This document shows, piece by piece, positions 7,713 through 14,356 of a stretch of DNA of 21,262 nucleotides. The stretch covers positions 1 to 21,262 of the forward strand of contig JAZSQK010000007.1 in NCBI GenBank assembly GCA_045537915.1. The letters run 5' to 3'. The notes under the pieces were generated by a model that did not search any database, was not told the DNA's origin, and was given only the letters and a program-made list of their open reading frames with translations. The DNA is from SFWF01 sp045537915. GTDB lineage: Bacteria; Bacillota; Clostridia; Oscillospirales; Acutalibacteraceae. Made by a program: the position numbers and the translations under genes. Positions within the stretch are counted from its first letter, which is position 1. Each line of letters opens with the position of its first letter.

Positions 7713-7730
7713 TTGACAGAAACTTAACAA
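7713..7730. promoter_or_regulatory. Putative Rex operator upstream of rnf
   Basis: TTGACAG-AAAC-TTAACAA. The right half-site matches the clostridial Rex consensus TTGTTAA-N4-TTAACAA exactly; the left half keeps TTG but differs at three positions. It ends 20 bases before the -35 element of the rnf promoter. Its TTGACA is not itself a usable -35 because no -10 lies at proper spacing. The Rex assignment is inference. Confidence 0.4.
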
Positions 7731-7750
7731 GGTGGAAGGGTATGCTTTAA

Positions 7751-7779
7751 TTGACAAAATTATCCTAATATTATATAAT
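7751..7779 (+). promoter_or_regulatory. Sigma-A promoter of the rnf operon
   Basis: TTGACA (7751-7756) and TATAAT (7774-7779) are both perfect and separated by exactly 17 bases. Transcription would start near 7786, leaving a short leader of about 26 bases before rnfC, with GAGGT as the ribosome binding site. There is no room for a riboswitch or attenuator. Confidence 0.88.
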
Positions 7780-7811
7780 AATTTATTATAAAATTTTATG
7801 AGGTAAGATAT

Positions 7812-9128
7812 ATGGCAGAAAGGTTAAGCGGCATCAGATTGCCGCACCGCAAAAACACAGCCGCTTCGGCCCCTGTCAGAATGACATCGGTCGGTAAGGT
7901 TACTATCCCTATGAATATGCATGTCGGCACACCAGCAAAGGTTGCGGTTAAGGTTGGCGATACTGTAACGGTTGGACAGGTAATCGGACAGGCCTCAGGC
8001 TTTGTAAGCTCTGATATCCATGCATCCGTATCGGGTAAGGTTACCCAGATAGGAAGCATATGGACTTCAACAGGAGCGCAGACCGAGGCTGTAACCATTG
8101 AGTCTGACGGACTTATGACCCTATGTGAGTCCTGTGTTCCGCCCAAAATAGACGATTATGACAGTTTTATTACGGCATTACGAAAAAGCGGCGTGGTCGG
8201 TCTTGGCGGTGCAGGTTTCCCCACCGCTGTAAAGCTTGATGTTAAGGACCTGTCCAGAATTGAAGAGGTTGTTATAAACGCTGCCGAATGTGAGCCTTAT
8301 ATTACAAGTGACACCCGTACCATGCTTGACAATACCGAGCTTGTTCGCCAAGGCATAGATTTGCTTAAAAAGTATCTTAATGTTAAGAAATTTATTATCG
8401 GCATAGAAAACAATAAGCCTGATGCTATTTCGACAATGCGTTCGCTCGAATCTGACTCTGCAGTAACTATAAAGGTTCTTCCCTCTGTCTATCCGCAAGG
8501 CGGAGAAAAGGTTCTTATATTCAGCTGCACCGGGAAGATTGTTCCCGAGGGAAAACTGCCCATTGACGTTGGCTGTATTGTACTGAATGTCACAACGGTT
8601 GCTTTTATCGCGAAATATGCAAAAACGGGTATTCCTCTCGTTGAAAAGACAATAACGGTTGACGGCAGCGCTGTTAAAACTCCTATGAACGTTACCGTAC
8701 CCGTCGGCACTCCGATGAGGGATGTATTTGACTTCTGCGGCGGCTTTAAGAAGAATCCCGCAAAATTGTTGTACGGTGGTCCCATGATGGGTGTTGCGGT
8801 CAAGAGTATTGAATCTCCCATACTTAAAAATACAAACGCAATCCTTGCCTTTGATGAGAACGATGCACATCTGCCCGAGCCTACTACCTGTATTCGTTGC
8901 GGAAGATGTGTAAGAGCCTGTCCAATGAATCTAATGCCCTTAGAGTTTGCAAGAGCCTATGCTCTTCGTGATTATGACCTGCTCGAAAAGCGCAGAATAA
9001 ATATTTGTATGGAATGTGGTTGCTGTTCATATGTTTGCCCTGCAAACAGACCTCTTGTTGAAAATCACAAGTTAGCAAAGGCCGCCCTTCGCAAACACCA
9101 GGAAAAGCTGAAAGGAGCTGATAAGTAA
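7812..9128 (+). CDS. rnfC: Rnf complex subunit RnfC (NADH/flavin-binding, two 4Fe-4S)
   Basis: A 438-residue peripheral subunit of the ferredoxin:NAD+ oxidoreductase ion pump, the site of NAD+ reduction on the cytoplasmic face. An N-terminal barrel-sandwich region (about 30-100) is followed by a glycine-rich nucleotide/flavin-binding loop, GVVGLGGAGFPTAVKL (about 127-142), and a SLBB-type segment (about 240-340). Two cysteine sets near the C-terminus bind 4Fe-4S clusters: C360-x2-C363-x2-C366-x3-C370-P and C399-x2-C402-x2-C405-x3-C409-P. Length is typical for clostridial RnfC. It is the first gene of the operon and its stop overlaps the rnfD start by one base (TAATG), so the two are translationally coupled. 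Confidence 0.97.
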   Translation: MAERLSGIRLPHRKNTAASAPVRMTSVGKVTIPMNMHVGTPAKVAVKVGDTVTVGQVIGQASGFVSSDIHASVSGKVTQIGSIWTSTGAQTEAVTIESDGLMTLCESCVPPKIDDYDSFITALRKSGVVGLGGAGFPTAVKLDVKDLSRIEEVVINAAECEPYITSDTRTMLDNTELVRQGIDLLKKYLNVKKFIIGIENNKPDAISTMRSLESDSAVTIKVLPSVYPQGGEKVLIFSCTGKIVPEGKLPIDVGCIVLNVTTVAFIAKYAKTGIPLVEKTITVDGSAVKTPMNVTVPVGTPMRDVFDFCGGFKKNPAKLLYGGPMMGVAVKSIESPILKNTNAILAFDENDAHLPEPTTCIRCGRCVRACPMNLMPLEFARAYALRDYDLLEKRRINICMECGCCSYVCPANRPLVENHKLAKAALRKHQEKLKGADK

Positions 9129-10093
9129 TGGATAAGCTTGTTATATCAGTATCCCCTCACATAAAGGGCAAAACCCAGACTTCATCTATAATGCTTGATG
9201 TAATTATTGCACTCCTACCTGCGCTTATCGCCTCTTTCTTTATATTCGGATTAAGGGCTTTGGTTGTGTGCGCAGTATGTGTAGCTTCCTCGGTTCTTGC
9301 AGAATTTCTTTTCGAAAAACTTTGCAAACGCTCTGTTACCATAAGTGATTTGTCGGCTGTGGTCACCGGACTGCTTTTAGGCTTTAATCTCCCCGTTTCC
9401 ATTCCCTTGTGGCAGGCGGTTATAGGCAGTATTTTTGCCATAATAGTTGTAAAACAGCTTTTCGGCGGAATAGGCATGAACTTTGCAAATCCTGCCGTTA
9501 CTGCCAGAATTGTTCTTATTGTTTCGTTCTCGAGCAGTATGTCAAGATGGACCGCCCCTGTGAAAGATGCTCTTTATTTTGGTTCCGACCTCGTTGCAAC
9601 CGCAACCCCTTTATCCTGGCTTTCGGATCCCACATCGGTTGCTGATTTTGAGCTTTCGGACCTCTTCCTCGGAAGAACAGGAGGCTGTATCGGAGAGACC
9701 TGTTCACTGGCACTTTTAATCGGCGGTATCTACCTTGTTGCAAGACGGGTTATCTCTCTTCATATTCCGCTTACCTTTATAGGTACGGTTTTTGTAATGA
9801 GTCTTATCCTTGCACCCGAGGGCTTTATCTTCTATGAATATGCTCTTTTCCAGATTCTTTCGGGAGGACTTCTCCTCGGTTCTATATTTATGGCAACCGA
9901 CTATGTAACCTCTCCCACAACCTCGTGGGGCAAAATTATATTCGGTTTCGGTTGCGGACTTATAACCTTCTTAATCCGTCGCTTTGGAACCTTACCTGAG
10001 GGCGCCTCATATGCAATCCTGTTTATGAACATTCTGACCCCATATATAAATAACTGGACTGCGACAAGACCGTTCGGGAGGTGCAAAAACTAA
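9128..10093 (+). CDS. rnfD: Rnf complex membrane subunit RnfD (covalent FMN)
   Basis: A 321-residue integral membrane protein of the NqrB/RnfD family with about nine to ten hydrophobic helices, e.g. LDVIIALLPALIASFFIFG near residue 23. The family signatures MNFANPAVTARI (about 116) and VATATPLSW (156-164) are present. Thr160 in the TATPLS segment is the expected covalent FMN-phosphoester site, which in this family is loaded by the ApbE flavin transferase. No apbE gene is in the window. The C-terminal motif FMATDYVTSPTTSWGK is also typical. RnfD helps carry electrons across the membrane and is part of the ion channel. It overlaps rnfG by one base. Confidence 0.96.
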   Translation: MDKLVISVSPHIKGKTQTSSIMLDVIIALLPALIASFFIFGLRALVVCAVCVASSVLAEFLFEKLCKRSVTISDLSAVVTGLLLGFNLPVSIPLWQAVIGSIFAIIVVKQLFGGIGMNFANPAVTARIVLIVSFSSSMSRWTAPVKDALYFGSDLVATATPLSWLSDPTSVADFELSDLFLGRTGGCIGETCSLALLIGGIYLVARRVISLHIPLTFIGTVFVMSLILAPEGFIFYEYALFQILSGGLLLGSIFMATDYVTSPTTSWGKIIFGFGCGLITFLIRRFGTLPEGASYAILFMNILTPYINNWTATRPFGRCKN

Positions 10094-11337
10094 TGAAAAA
10101 TGATTCAATTAAAAGTGTAATCGTTCTCTGTAGTATTTGCCTGGTGGTTGCCCTCTCACTTTCCTCGGTAAATACGATTACTGCGCCTATAATTGAAGAG
10201 GCAAAATCAAATGCCGCTAATGAGGCATATTTTACTGTTTTACCCAATGCAACCGACTTTGAGACCTTAAGTGGTGAATTTCCCGATTCTGTTCTTGAAG
10301 CCAAAAAGGACATCGGCGGAAGCGGTTATGCTTTTAAACTGACCGCCTCGTCCTCCTTCAGCAAATCACCCATTGAAATGGTGGTTGGCATCGGCGCAGA
10401 CGGAAAGATAACCGATATATCTTTTATAAACTACGCAGAAACAAAGGGCACTGCGGGTGAGTTTCAAGCCTTATACAAGGGAAAAGACTCCTCTACTTCT
10501 GATATGCTTGCAGGTGCTACCTATTCCTCTGCAGCCATTAAGGGCGCTATTGACGATGCTTATACCCTTCTTGCCCAGTTAGGCGCAGTTGAACCGGGAA
10601 GTGCACAAAAGCTTGCCGCCATTTATGATAAAATTATGCCCAACACAAAGGATAAAACAGGCGCATATAATTTCTCCCCTGCCGATCTGCCGGAGTCTAC
10701 CGATTCAAGAATTACTGCGGCATATACGCCGTCAAATAATATCGGTTATATCATTACCGCAAAGGTCCAAGAAACCGAACTTGCTATCGGAATAAACGCC
10801 TTTGGTAAGGCCTTCTGTGTTTTCGACCTTGACGGCAACGAGCTGACCGACGATGAGGCTTATACCGAAATAAAGGCGGTTGCCCAGTCGGCGCTTGAGC
10901 CTGTATACAAAAAGTCTGAGAAGCGAAATCTTCGTTCTCTTGGCAGTTTGTTCTCTGACTCTGCCGTTTTTGAGGCGGTAATCCCTGACACCGCTAATTC
11001 AACCCTTTCTGCCGTTTACAAAGTAACCGACGGCGGCGAGGAAAAATATGCCTTAATCGCACAGCCCATAGGCTTCGGCGGAGTTATTAAGTTATGCGTC
11101 GTTATGACAAAGGACGGTCAGATTTCTGATTTTAAGGTTCTTTCCCATACGGAAAGCGCATACTACGGCGACAAGATTGCAACAGAGCAATACTCAAACA
11201 ATATTAAGGACAAGAAGCTTGATAGTTTGTCTGATTCAGATCTTCAGGTTTCCTCGGCTACTATAACAAGCGAGGCGGTCAAGGTCGCCATAAAGGATAT
11301 AAAAGAGGCTTTTGCCGTAATAAAGGAGGGATTCTAA
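10093..11337 (+). CDS. rnfG: Enlarged RnfG-type FMN-binding subunit with duplicated FMN domains
   Basis: A 414-residue protein, about twice the usual RnfG length of roughly 200. ATG 10093 is chosen because the in-frame GTG at 10081 is part of the GGGAGGTG ribosome binding site itself. One N-terminal membrane anchor (about 8-28) leads to an extracytoplasmic part. The first FMN-binding-like domain (about 65-155) ends in DMLAGATYSS, with Thr143 at the flavinylation position. A middle stretch (about 205-270) looks like a degenerate copy without the motif. The last domain (about 310-410) has the canonical order IGFGGVIKLCVVMTKDG, VLSHTESAYYG and DLQVSSATITSEAV, with Thr390 in SSAT instead of SGAT. 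By position in C-D-G-E-A-B order this is the Rnf electron-transfer flavoprotein. Whether one or both threonines carry FMN is unknown. Confidence 0.88.
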   Translation: MKNDSIKSVIVLCSICLVVALSLSSVNTITAPIIEEAKSNAANEAYFTVLPNATDFETLSGEFPDSVLEAKKDIGGSGYAFKLTASSSFSKSPIEMVVGIGADGKITDISFINYAETKGTAGEFQALYKGKDSSTSDMLAGATYSSAAIKGAIDDAYTLLAQLGAVEPGSAQKLAAIYDKIMPNTKDKTGAYNFSPADLPESTDSRITAAYTPSNNIGYIITAKVQETELAIGINAFGKAFCVFDLDGNELTDDEAYTEIKAVAQSALEPVYKKSEKRNLRSLGSLFSDSAVFEAVIPDTANSTLSAVYKVTDGGEEKYALIAQPIGFGGVIKLCVVMTKDGQISDFKVLSHTESAYYGDKIATEQYSNNIKDKKLDSLSDSDLQVSSATITSEAVKVAIKDIKEAFAVIKEGF

Positions 11338-12009
11338 TTGACTAAATTGCAAAATTTCATTAAAGGCATAGTAAAAGAGAATCCCGTTCTGGTACTGCTT
11401 CTCGGCACCTGTCCTACCCTTGCCATAACCTCTACCGCTACAAACGCTATAGGAATGGGTGTAGCCGCAACGGTTGTGCTTGTCGGCTCAAACCTTGTTA
11501 TTTCACTTCTGCGGAATGTGATTCCGTCAAAGGTCCGCATCCCCTCGTATATTGTAATTATTGCAGGTTTTGTAACAGTTGTTGAAATGGTTATGCACGC
11601 CTTCGTCCCTGCACTTTACTCGGCGCTTGGAGTCTTCCTTTCGCTTATAGTTGTAAACTGTATAATTCTGGGCAGAGCAGAAATGTACGCCTCTAAAAAC
11701 GGAGTTGTCGACTCGGTCATTGACGGACTGGGTATGGGGGTTGGCTTTACACTTGCGCTTTTCTTGATGGCCTCAATCAGAGAGGTTTTCGGCGCAGGCA
11801 GTTTCTTTGGTATGAGTATACCTTTTCTTAAGGATTACACCATTCCGATTCTGGCACAGGCTCCCGGTGGATTCTTCGTTTTCGGTCTGCTTATTGCGGC
11901 CGTAAATAAGTTCCTATCCCACAAGCCCAAATCCGATTTCAGCTGCAGAGGTTGTCCTAATGCACACGCCTGTCATAATAGTGACGGCGAGGAAAAGGAG
12001 GATAAATAA
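11338..12009 (+). CDS. rnfE: Rnf complex membrane subunit RnfE with cysteine-rich tail
   Basis: A 223-residue membrane protein of the RnfA/RnfE (NqrD/E) family with six expected helices. The start is TTG 11338, directly after the rnfG stop and seven bases after AGGAGGG. Family segments include NPVLVLLLGTCPTLAITSTA, with the conserved cysteine thought to share a 2Fe-2S centre with RnfA, and VVNCIILGRAEMYASKN. The hydrophilic C-terminal tail has C203-x2-C206-P-x4-C212-H213, then an acidic/basic end. The tail is not needed for the membrane fold and could bind a metal or cluster. It forms the ion-translocating core together with RnfA. Confidence 0.95.
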   Translation: MTKLQNFIKGIVKENPVLVLLLGTCPTLAITSTATNAIGMGVAATVVLVGSNLVISLLRNVIPSKVRIPSYIVIIAGFVTVVEMVMHAFVPALYSALGVFLSLIVVNCIILGRAEMYASKNGVVDSVIDGLGMGVGFTLALFLMASIREVFGAGSFFGMSIPFLKDYTIPILAQAPGGFFVFGLLIAAVNKFLSHKPKSDFSCRGCPNAHACHNSDGEEKEDK

Positions 12010-12011
12010 TT

Positions 12012-12611
12012 ATGGATTTCTTTAAAAATATGCTCGTAATTATAATGACCTCTGTCCTTGTTAACAACTATGTTTTGACAAAGTTTTTGGGCATTTGTCC
12101 CTTCCTCGGCGTTTCTAAAAAGACCGACCAGGCTGTAGGTATGGGTCTTGCGGTTACCTTCGTTATGCTTTTGGCAACCGCCGCAACCTACCCGATTCAG
12201 TATTATATTCTGAATTCTTTTGACCTTGAGTATCTTCAGACCATAGTCTTTATTCTGGTAATTGCGGCACTTGTTCAGTTAACAGAGATTATTCTCAAGA
12301 AATTTATTCCCGCCCTCCACAAATCCCTCGGAATATATCTTCCGCTTATTACAACAAACTGCGCTGTTCTCGGTGTTTGTAAAAACAATATTACCGACCA
12401 GTACAATTTCCTTGAGTCTTTAGCCTCCTCACTCGGCGCAGGTTTAGGCTTCCTTCTCGCAATGGTGCTTTTTGCGGGTGTACGTTCAAGAATAGCCGCT
12501 TCAAAGCCGCCAAAGTCATTTGAAGGGGTTCCGATTACACTTATCTCGGCCTCGATAGTCGCCCTCTCCTTTTTAGGCTTCGGCGGAATTATCGAATCGA
12601 TCTTTGCTTAA
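12012..12611 (+). CDS. rnfA: Rnf complex membrane subunit RnfA
   Basis: A 199-residue protein with six predicted membrane helices, homologous to RnfE but with opposite expected topology. Diagnostic stretches are VLVNNYVLTKFLGICPFLGV near the N-terminus, with the conserved cysteine, and LITTNCAVLGVCKNN at about residues 113-127, carrying the second cysteine. Length matches the family. It starts two bases after rnfE with AAGGAGG ten bases before the ATG, and is followed fifteen bases later by rnfB. Confidence 0.96.
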   Translation: MDFFKNMLVIIMTSVLVNNYVLTKFLGICPFLGVSKKTDQAVGMGLAVTFVMLLATAATYPIQYYILNSFDLEYLQTIVFILVIAALVQLTEIILKKFIPALHKSLGIYLPLITTNCAVLGVCKNNITDQYNFLESLASSLGAGLGFLLAMVLFAGVRSRIAASKPPKSFEGVPITLISASIVALSFLGFGGIIESIFA

Positions 12612-12626
12612 AGGAGGGTAACGATT

Positions 12627-13430
12627 ATGCCAATTTTAATTGCTACTCTCGCCGTTACCGCAATCGGTCTGCTTTGCGCAGTTATGCTCGTTGTTGCGGC
12701 AACCCTTTTCGGTGTTAAGGAAGATGAAAAGTTTATAAAAATCAGAGATGCCCTGCCGGGCGCAAACTGCGGAGCCTGTGGTTATACAGGTTGCGATGGT
12801 TATGCCAAGGCATTGGCAGAGAACCCAAAGGTAAAGACAAATCTCTGCATACCCGGCGGCGACTCCTGCGCAAAGGAAATTGCCGATATCCTCGGAGTTG
12901 CCCCTGCAAATGTAGTTGAACAGGTAGCCTTTGTTCACTGCAACGGAAACTGTGAAAATGCTCCCAATGTTGCCATTTTTGAGGGCTCGGGAACCTGTAA
13001 AGCGGCAAAACAGGTCTTTGGAGGTCCCTCCTCCTGCAACTACGGCTGTCTGGGCTTTGGAGACTGTACCGCCGTCTGCCAATATGATGCAATTCACATT
13101 ATTGATTCTATTGCTCGTGTTGACCCCTCCCGTTGTACAGGCTGTACTCTTTGCGCAAAGGCCTGTCCAAACAATATAATTACCCTTAAAGATGCTGTAA
13201 AGACCGTTTCGGTAAAATGCAGTAATAAGGAAAAGGGCGCCATTGCCCGAAAACAGTGCAATGTTGCCTGTATTGCCTGTATGAAGTGTCAAAAGACCTG
13301 TCCTCACGATGCTATTCATGTTGAAAACAACCTTGCCAGAATAGATTATGAAAAATGCACCTCTTGCGGAGAATGTGTAAAGGTCTGTCCTACAGGTTGT
13401 ATTAAGGATTCAAATCACGAAAAATACTAA
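12627..13430 (+). CDS. rnfB: Rnf complex ferredoxin-like subunit RnfB
   Basis: A 267-residue electron-entry subunit that accepts electrons from reduced ferredoxin. One N-terminal membrane anchor (about 2-26) is followed by the Fe-S domain C48-x2-C51-x4-C56-x17-C74, the usual RnfB/ACDS motif. Several further cysteine sets follow: CNYGCLGFGDCTAVC, CTGCTLCAKACP, CIACMKCQKTCP and CTSCGECVKVCP, enough for about five additional clusters, as in clostridial RnfB. The upstream ribosome binding site AAAGGAGGG (12611-12619) is strong. It is the last subunit of the six-gene complex. A GC-rich hairpin lies directly after it. Confidence 0.97.
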   Translation: MPILIATLAVTAIGLLCAVMLVVAATLFGVKEDEKFIKIRDALPGANCGACGYTGCDGYAKALAENPKVKTNLCIPGGDSCAKEIADILGVAPANVVEQVAFVHCNGNCENAPNVAIFEGSGTCKAAKQVFGGPSSCNYGCLGFGDCTAVCQYDAIHIIDSIARVDPSRCTGCTLCAKACPNNIITLKDAVKTVSVKCSNKEKGAIARKQCNVACIACMKCQKTCPHDAIHVENNLARIDYEKCTSCGECVKVCPTGCIKDSNHEKY

Positions 13431-13438
13431 AAAAGGAA

Positions 13439-13462
13439 CGCTGCAGCCCTCAGGCTGCAGCG
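13439..13462 (+). other. Perfect 10-bp GC-rich hairpin between rnfB and the NusG-II gene
   Basis: CGCTGCAGCC (13439-13448) and GGCTGCAGCG (13453-13462) form a perfect stem with a CTCA loop, eight bases after the rnfB stop. No T-run follows, so it is not a classical terminator. It may stabilise the upstream rnf mRNA, mark a processing site, or reduce expression of the downstream genes. Confidence 0.6.
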
Positions 13463-13475
13463 GATTAAACCTGTT

Positions 13476-13859
13476 ATGAAGAAAACTGCTCTTTTAAAGC
13501 AATTTAAAAATGATATTATTTTAACGGCTTCGATTTTAATCGTAGCCGTTGCGGTTTTTTTCATAATCGGTTTAATATTTCCAAAAGGCAGCTTTGTAAC
13601 CATACAAAAAGACGGAAAAACCGTTACTACCCTGCCGCTTGATACCGACACCGAGATAAAAATCGGCGATGAAGAGGATTATAATCTGCTTATAATACAA
13701 AACGGAGAAGCCTACATAAAAGATGCATCCTGTCCCGACAAGCTATGCATTCATCAAGGTAAGGTAAGCAAGCAGGGCGAAACTCTCGTCTGCCTACCCA
13801 ACAAAACGGTCATAACAGTGAGTTCCAAAGAGGAACCAAACACAGATTTTGTGCAATGA
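13476..13859 (+). CDS. NusG domain II-containing membrane-anchored protein
   Basis: A 127-residue protein with one N-terminal membrane helix (about 14-35, IILTASILIVAVAVFFIIG) and an outside domain. The stretch DASCPDKLCIHQGKVSKQGE followed by TLVCLPNKTVITV is the hallmark of the NusG domain II family (PF07009), a small beta domain found alone in Firmicutes with no transcription role shown. The cysteine pair C-x4-C plus a third cysteine (VCLPNK) is conserved in these proteins. There is no clear ribosome binding site; the start lies thirteen bases after a strong hairpin. Its stop overlaps the next start (ATGA). Family members are commonly found near rnf and Gx-type genes, so a role in electron transport or cofactor handling is plausible but unproven. 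Confidence 0.85.
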   Translation: MKKTALLKQFKNDIILTASILIVAVAVFFIIGLIFPKGSFVTIQKDGKTVTTLPLDTDTEIKIGDEEDYNLLIIQNGEAYIKDASCPDKLCIHQGKVSKQGETLVCLPNKTVITVSSKEEPNTDFVQ

Positions 13860-14356
13860 AAAATATTAAAAAAATTACACTTATCGGTCTTTTGACCGCA
13901 CTTTCAATGATACTTTCATACATTGAGGCTTTGATACCGCCCTTTATTGCTGTACCGGGTGTGAAAATCGGCCTTGCAAATTTAATAATAGTTTTTGCCC
14001 TTTATAAGCTTGATACAAGGTCTGCTCTTTTAATATCCTTATTAAGGGTGTTCCTTTCAAGTCTGCTCTTTGGAAATCTGCTTACCCTTGGCTACAGTCT
14101 TGCTGGGGCGGTCTTTAGTCTTCTTCTGATGATAATCTTTAAAAGACTGAAGTTCTTTTCTGAAACAGGCGTCAGTATAATTGGCGGTGTTTCTCACAAC
14201 GTCGCACAGATTGCGGTTGCAGGGTTTTTAATGGAGACAGTCCAAATCATCTACTACCTTCCCGCACTTATAATTGTTGGTTGTGTTACCGGTGCTGTAA
14301 TCGGCATCGGCGGCGCACTTTTAATCAGAAAAATAGATCTTAAGGAGAGATTTTAA
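13856..14356 (+). CDS. Gx transporter family / heptaprenyl diphosphate synthase component I-like membrane protein
   Basis: A 166-residue, very hydrophobic protein with about five membrane helices. The N-terminal pattern KKITLIGLLTALSMILSYIE, then IPPFIAVPGVKIGLANLIIV, is diagnostic for the Hpre_diP_synt_I (PF07456) / Gx transporter family. Despite that family name, no isoprenoid catalytic motif (DDxxD) is present, and the fold resembles ECF-transporter substrate-binding components. The substrate is unknown. It overlaps the NusG-II gene by four bases and the aminotransferase start by one base, so all three are probably translated from one mRNA. Confidence 0.85.
   Translation: MKNIKKITLIGLLTALSMILSYIEALIPPFIAVPGVKIGLANLIIVFALYKLDTRSALLISLLRVFLSSLLFGNLLTLGYSLAGAVFSLLLMIIFKRLKFFSETGVSIIGGVSHNVAQIAVAGFLMETVQIIYYLPALIIVGCVTGAVIGIGGALLIRKIDLKERF

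Noticed and set aside
7713..7718. TTGACA as a second -35 for rnf
   Set aside because: At 16-18 bases downstream there is no TATAAT-like hexamer (sequence is purine-rich GGTGGAAGGG); the TATGCT at 7741 is 22 bases away.
8178..8870. A 230-codon open frame on the minus strand opposite rnfC
   Set aside because: It lies wholly inside rnfC, has no ribosome binding site or family signature, and its composition mirrors the codon bias of the real gene.
10081..10092. GTG at 10081 as the rnfG start
   Set aside because: The GTG is part of the GGGAGGTG ribosome binding site for ATG 10093, so it cannot be the start.
12636..13319. A 227-codon open frame on the minus strand opposite rnfB
   Set aside because: It is a shadow of the cysteine-rich rnfB reading frame; the translated product has no recognisable motif.
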